64,000 nucleotides of DNA from assembly GCF_964199965.1 (NCBI RefSeq), contig NZ_CAXMZT010000002.1:186001-250000 (forward strand), in the 5' to 3' direction. A model generated the notes under the pieces. That model was given only the letters and a program-made list of their open reading frames with translations, made no database searches and was not told where the DNA came from. Source of the DNA: JAFIFT01 sp020051095. Lineage in GTDB: Bacteria > Pseudomonadota > Gammaproteobacteria > Legionellales > Legionellaceae. Shown here in pieces: positions 60,881-64,000 of this stretch; position 1 is the first letter of the stretch, and each line of letters starts with the position of its first letter. The position numbers and the translations under genes are program-made.

Positions 60881-60919
60881 CTTGAGGCAGAGAAGCTGCC
60901 TCAAGATTTTTATTTTGCG
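60881..60919 (+). terminator. Rho-independent terminator (or DGR hairpin) after the variable protein gene
   Basis: CTTGAGGCAG (60881-60890) and CTGCCTCAAG (60896-60905) form a perfect 10-bp stem with loop AGAAG, followed by ATTTTTATTTT. It also matches the position of the hairpin/cruciform that DGRs need downstream of the VR. Confidence 0.8.
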
Positions 60920-60999
60920 ATAGATTGGATTTAGATGTATGGCACTTTATACTGCCATACCATAAGGGGTCGGACCATAATAATTATTTAATTAAGTGG

Positions 61000-61046
61000 C
61001 TGAAAATCCTTGTGTCGACAGTTCGATTCTGTCTTTGGCCACCATT
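61000..61046 (+). repeat. att copy 3 (tRNA-Phe 3' end duplicate)
   Basis: 47 bp from CTGAAAATCC to CCACCATT with one mismatch (C to T at about 61034). It ends element 2. To its right the gene order looks chromosomal again (DUF2845 protein). Confidence 0.9.
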
Positions 61047-61061
61047 TTTATGGGTCTTTAT

Positions 61062-61373
61062 CTAAGGAGTCGGTAAATTAGAAGAAATGGAGGTGACTTT
61101 TTTGTTGGTAAAGTAGACTTTATATACAAAATCCTGAGGGGTTGATTGATAGGTCCATACTTCTGTCAAATAAGGCGTCGACCCATACCTCACCCCAGCA
61201 TCATTATAGAGCGCCTGAGAGGTACTCATCACTTTTTTCCCTTCGGGTTCACCACATTTTTGTATCACTATATCCTGAGTATCACCTTCATACACTAGCT
61301 GACCATTGCAGCGAAAAGCCATGCACATGTGGCTTTTTAGTAACAAAAGAATCAGTATGATTATTTTTTTCAT
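61062..61373 (-). CDS. DUF2845-type exported protein
   Basis: 103 residues. The signal peptide is KKIIILILLLLKSHMCMA before FRCNGQLVYEGDTQDIV. The motif CNGQLVxxGDxxxxVxxKCGEP with two Cys is typical of DUF2845 proteins, which are frequent in Legionella. EVWTYQSTPQDFVYKVYFTN follows, as in that family. Function is unknown. The stop lies 16 bp from att copy 3. Confidence 0.8.
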   Translation of the reverse strand: MKKIIILILLLLKSHMCMAFRCNGQLVYEGDTQDIVIQKCGEPEGKKVMSTSQALYNDAGVRYGSTPYLTEVWTYQSTPQDFVYKVYFTNKKVTSISSNLPTP

Positions 61374-61648
61374 GAAACAGTCTGTTTTAATTTTATTCTT
61401 GTTTAGTATAGTTTAGATTAAGATGGGTATCAAAAATCTTTCCATATGGTGCATTTTAGTCAAGATTGGCCTAAAGATTTAGCTGCTTGGTTTGGATTTT
61501 TGTGATCTCGATACTGACAAAAGAACGGCTTTTGAGCAAAATTTGTGTGTTAGCCAGGGCGATAAACATATCGCCCTATTTTTTAGACAACGCTTGTTTT
61601 TCAAAGCCTAGTATCGATTTACTCTGCTATTTCAGAAAAGGAAATCGA
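61374..61648. other. Gap with a strong terminator and possible gene debris
   Basis: No intact gene is seen. A frame from about 61489 (DFCDLDTDKRTAFEQNLCVS, then QGDKHIALFFRQRLFF) reads like protein but has no start. The short HFSQDWPKDLAAWFG just upstream is in another frame. The stretch could be the end of a lost gene served by the terminator at 61556. Confidence 0.35.
61556..61584 (+). terminator. Rho-independent terminator without an upstream gene
   Basis: AGGGCGATA (61556-61564) and TATCGCCCT (61569-61577) pair perfectly around AACA, followed by ATTTTTT. On the plus strand no annotated gene precedes it, so it may end a small RNA or a degraded gene. Confidence 0.8.
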
Positions 61649-62536
61649 TTAAATTCCACCAATAAATTTTACTGTAGCATACGGCCCTTGAAAGCCAAAA
61701 TCTGTTTGGTTATTACCAGAACCCAGGTGTTGTGCATTAAAATAATTTATCCACATCCATCCTAAATCAAATATGAAATCACCCTGATAAAGAGCCCAGT
61801 TATATTTGATACCAGCCTTTGCTTCAAGTTCAGGAACAATGGCTGTTCTGGACCCACGAAGCAACTGTATCACGTTGTTGCCAATCGCTGTGACGTTACC
61901 CGTGTATTCGCCATCACCAACTAATATGGCCCCAGCAAAATTACTATACACGGAAAAGTCATAACCCAGATCATAGGACATATCAAGACCGGCCCTAGGC
62001 CCAAAACCATTGAATTTTAGATCAACCATCGGGCGAAAATTGCCAACGGTCGCTGTTATGTCGGTTTCGATGCTTGCAAACTGAAAGCCACCATGGTAAC
62101 GAATATTTTTCAATTCGCCGTAATCAACATGTTGGCCTAGCTCGATATTAAGCGCGGAGTATTTTGGTTCCCAATTAATCGTAATTCCCGAAAACACGAC
62201 ATTTCTAAACTGGGTGGTCTTTTTAAAGTAGGTCCAATTAAGATTAATATCGTTGCCATTATTGAAATGGTATGAGCCTTCTAAGCGAAAACCAAAATCC
62301 CAATCCAGATCAACATCTTGACCAACCAGGACATTGTTGACGATAGTATCTCCAAAATATCCAAAGTCACCATTATAAGCCGGCTTAACATACAAACCTT
62401 GAATACCAACGTCTATCGCCGTAAACTCACAAGGCACCGATACATTTTCTGGGCTACAAGTATACGATCCGCCAGCAAAAAGCGAACTACTTCCTAACAC
62501 AACTATCGAAATGGTTAACCGCTTGAAATTAATCAT
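61649..62536 (-). CDS. Legionella-type major outer membrane protein family porin
   Basis: 295 residues. The signal peptide is RLTISIVVLGSSSLFAGG before SYTCSPENVSVPCE. The rest is a barrel with DVGIQGLYVKPAYNGDFGY, DWDFGFRLEGSYHFNNGND-like strands and GFGPRAGLDMSYDLGYDFS, followed by a final aromatic-glycine end (YATVKFIGGI). This matches the family of Legionella MOMP and Lpg1974-type proteins. The N-terminal Cys pair suits intersubunit disulfides as known for MOMP. It is monocistronic. GTGTGAA/TTCACAC (62561-62586) upstream might be an operator. Confidence 0.85.
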   Translation of the reverse strand: MINFKRLTISIVVLGSSSLFAGGSYTCSPENVSVPCEFTAIDVGIQGLYVKPAYNGDFGYFGDTIVNNVLVGQDVDLDWDFGFRLEGSYHFNNGNDINLNWTYFKKTTQFRNVVFSGITINWEPKYSALNIELGQHVDYGELKNIRYHGGFQFASIETDITATVGNFRPMVDLKFNGFGPRAGLDMSYDLGYDFSVYSNFAGAILVGDGEYTGNVTAIGNNVIQLLRGSRTAIVPELEAKAGIKYNWALYQGDFIFDLGWMWINYFNAQHLGSGNNQTDFGFQGPYATVKFIGGI

Positions 62537-62808
62537 GCAAAACTCCTTATTAATCCTTTGGTGTGAAGTATTTCAAATATTCACACTAACCAACCTGCGC
62601 CCTTTTCATTATCAGAAGCAACGAAGTACGCAAGTATCTATAGATAGCTATAGTAAGTCAAGCATTGTGCTCAGGAATATTTGAACCTCCCAGATTATGT
62701 TTCACTTCATTCGGGCTATGCGTGCTTTATGTCGTAGAAATGCTTTAATAATTTCCTATAGCAAGTTATCTTGGGTATTTGACTATCATTTACAAAAAGG
62801 AATCTGTT

Positions 62809-62922
62809 ATGAAAGGCCTATTATTATCCAACATTTCAGTTCAATTGCTGTTATTTTTGTCATTGTTAATATCCAATCCGAGTCATGCTAGGGAGCCAAT
62901 CATATGTGAGGTGGTCAACTAA
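62809..62922 (+). pseudogene. Small secreted-protein gene interrupted by the IS element
   Basis: ATG at 62809 with AAAAAGG upstream. A signal peptide (KGLLLSNISVQLLLFLSLLI ending SHA) leads into REPIICEV, then the IS end at 62912 brings a stop at 62920. After the IS, HIIFNGLIIFIHHVIPITKD and a stop may be the rest, but this cannot be proved. Confidence 0.5.
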
Positions 62923-62934
62923 ATTTTCACACCC

Positions 62935-63360
62935 CAGTTAAGCAGCTTTTTCCATCCGGCCCCAATATCGTTTTTCAAACTGATTGGGACTGACCTATCC
63001 AATCGTAGAATGCAATCTATGACTGTTATAAAACATCACAATATAATCCAAAATATCCTGCCGGGCTTCTTCTCTAGTTTGATAGTGTCGCCATCGTGTT
63101 CGCTCTTCTTTCAAGCGGCAAAAGAAGCTTTCCGCAACACTATTATCCCAACAATCACCTTTGCGATTCATGCTGCCAAAAAAATCCGTTCTGTTCTAGT
63201 AACTTCCGATACTCGTTGCTAGCATATTGAGAGCCGCGATCGGAATGCGCAATTAACCCTGAAGAAGGTCTTCTTTGCCACATAGCCATATGAAAATCCA
63301 CTTGCCGCAGCTATTTTAATTACCCATTCTTTTAATTGTTTTCGCGCAGGAGAACCGTCA
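62935..63360 (-). pseudogene. IS3-family transposase OrfB remnant
   Basis: The piece LKEWVIKIAAASGFSYGYVA is followed, after a deletion near 63270, by GLIAHSDRGSQYASNEYRKL, GDCWDNSVAESFFCRLKEER and YNSHRLHSTIG. The latter contain the second Asp and the Glu of the DDE core. The first Asp is gone. An in-frame TAG interrupts IG-stop-VSPNQFEKRYWG. Confidence 0.8.
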
Positions 63361-63635
63361 GGCATCTGCCGTCGCCATTTTTAAGATTTCTTTCTCCATA
63401 GTAAGACGTTTTACTTCTTCTCGTAGATGTCGAATTTCAGTCTGTTCGGCAGTCAATTGGCCATTGCCTCGAAATGGTTCTGATTCGGCTTCTTCTGATT
63501 CTTTGATCCATCGCCCAAGTAAATAAGGCTTTAACCCTAAGCTCTTGGCGGCCTCTGTTATTTTGTACCCGTGTTGCGTAACAAGACCAATTGCATCAAG
63601 CTTGAACTCTTTTGTATATTTTTTTTAGTTTTCAC
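63358..63635 (-). pseudogene. IS3-family transposase OrfA (frameshifted)
   Basis: After a GTG and a run of eight A the frame must shift to give YTKEFKLDAIGLVTQHGYKI, then TEAAKSLGLKPYLLGRWIKE and a leucine-zipper-like LREEVKRLTMEKEILKMATA. This is the usual helix-turn-helix OrfA. The A-run shift breaks the start. The end overlaps orfB by a few bases, as in intact IS3 elements. Confidence 0.75.
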
Positions 63636-63693
63636 TATTACCTCCAGTTAAGTTATTATCGCTTAACTGGGGTGTGAAGATCCATTAGACCAC

Positions 63694-63837
63694 ATCATCT
63701 TCAATGGCCTTATCATCTTTATCCATCATGTCATCCCTATCACAAAAGATTTTATGTATTAAAGCGTAGACCAATTATCAGTGGCATTACAAATGGAGAT
63801 TCTATAGACTAAAAAAATACGGACTTTGGATGCCTCC
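63694..63837. other. Short gap between the IS and the antiporter gene
   Basis: Contains the possible tail of the IS-disrupted small gene and an A+T-rich stretch suited to a promoter. No ribosome-binding site stronger than GGATGCCTCC is seen before 63838. Confidence 0.35.
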
Positions 63838-64000
63838 ATGAATAAACCCATGTTATCTGTTTTTGGATTGGCTATGTTTAATGTGGCCGCCGTGTTGAGC
63901 TTGCGCGGCTTACCCATGATGGCAGATACTGGCATGCAAATGATATTTTATCTAACCTTTTCCTCATTTTTATTTTTATTGCCATGCGCCTTAGTGTCAG
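63838..64000 (+). CDS. GadC-like APC-superfamily antiporter, 3' partial
   Basis: The first 54 residues to the window edge. LSVFGLAMFNVAAVLSLRGL then PMMADTGMQMIFYLTFSSFL and FLLPCALVS parallel residue by residue the start of the antiporter at 25.7-27.1 kb (VIAVDSLRTLP, LFFIPVALVS). The same branch of the APC superfamily is therefore likely. Confidence 0.75.
   Translation, partial: MNKPMLSVFGLAMFNVAAVLSLRGLPMMADTGMQMIFYLTFSSFLFLLPCALVS

Larger units (their letters stand above)
58949..60999. mobile_element. Integrated element 2 (2.05 kb, tandem to element 1)
   Basis: Lies between att copies 2 and 3. It contains only the outer membrane barrel gene and the DGR-type variable protein gene, with no integrase. 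It is either a minimal satellite or the remnant of an older island whose middle was deleted. Confidence 0.65.
62912..63693. mobile_element. Degenerate IS3-family insertion sequence, 782 bp
   Basis: Terminal inverted repeats of about 33 bp: 62912 inward (TGGTCAACTAAATTTTCACA) and 63693 inward (TGGTCTAATGGATCTTCACA) share TTCACACCCCAGTTAAGC. The transposase genes are on the minus strand (orfA then orfB). Internal deletion removed the middle of orfB, so the element is not autonomous. No clear target-site duplication is seen at either end. Confidence 0.85.

Noticed and set aside
46526..61046. Search for an integrase, relaxase or type IV secretion gene
   Set aside because: None of the frames in either island shows tyrosine-recombinase or relaxase motifs.
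62561..62586. GTGTGAA/TTCACAC as a CRP site before the porin gene
   Set aside because: The half-sites are 14 bases apart (TGTGA to TCACA), not the 6 needed by CRP; noted only as a possible operator.
62906..63699. Target-site duplication around the IS3 element
   Set aside because: The 3-4 bases at the two borders do not match in any register tried.
1..64000. CRISPR arrays, rRNA genes and complete prophage
   Set aside because: No regularly spaced repeats, rRNA sequences or phage structural genes were recognised.

Overview
The window looks like a chromosome segment of a Legionella-like gammaproteobacterium (Legionellaceae or a close relative). The pointers are an A+T-rich base composition, a LetS/BarA-type tripartite kinase, a legiolysin-type 4-hydroxyphenylpyruvate dioxygenase, a Legionella-type major outer membrane protein relative, a secreted protein with the N-terminal domain common in Legionella surface proteins, two GadC-like amino acid antiporters and a eukaryotic-like kinase. 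This placement rests on remembered family features, not on a database search.

Core region (1 to about 46.5 kb). In order: LetS (5' end outside the window), ParE, a small secreted Cys-rich protein, a CsaA-like tRNA-binding protein, GatCAB, a HigBA toxin-antitoxin pair, a transglutaminase-like protein, PurB with NadB and NadA, the MsbA-LpxK lipid A operon, PyrD with a small methyltransferase, isovaleryl-CoA dehydrogenase with thiolase, an amino acid antiporter, a CheR-like protein, QueH-Orn-Cca, RsgA, a C39-like protein, UgpB-UgpQ, then leucine dehydrogenase, Hpd, Fah and MaiA (branched-chain and aromatic amino acid catabolism), AsnRS, LolD-LolC, a PilZ protein, YggX and PsuG. Several palindromic or MITE-like repeats lie in the gaps (4.36-4.57, 5.9-6.05, 12.70-12.90 and 25.59-25.67 kb).

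Accessory region (46.5 to 61.05 kb). A tRNA-Phe gene is followed by two further copies of its 3' end, at 58,949 (a perfect 56-bp direct repeat) and at 61,000 (47 bp, one mismatch). These bound two tandem integrated elements. Element 1 (12.4 kb) has no integrase. It is packed with genes of antibiotic- or small-molecule-modifying families: GNATs, aminoglycoside phosphotransferase and nucleotidyltransferase remnants, a kinase, TehB, a nitroreductase and methyltransferases. It also carries ssb and ardA, typical of a conjugative-element leading region. Element 2 (2 kb) holds an outer membrane beta-barrel gene that ends in an assembly gap, and a surface protein whose C-terminus looks like the variable repeat of a diversity-generating retroelement, although no reverse transcriptase or template repeat is in view.

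Main discovery. Two sequences in element 1, at 50,487-50,537 and 52,431-52,480, carry the complete hammerhead ribozyme core with matching stems I, II and III. Each is followed within 10 nt by the same H-type pseudoknot motif, whose stems are kept by compensatory changes. The two modules are in the same orientation and flank exactly the tehB-nitroreductase pair. Self-cleavage would release an RNA of about 1.95 kb, and I know of no described system of this architecture.

Right end (61 to 64 kb). A DUF2845 protein, a Legionella-type porin, a small secreted-protein gene cut by a decayed IS3-family element, and the start of a second GadC-like antiporter.
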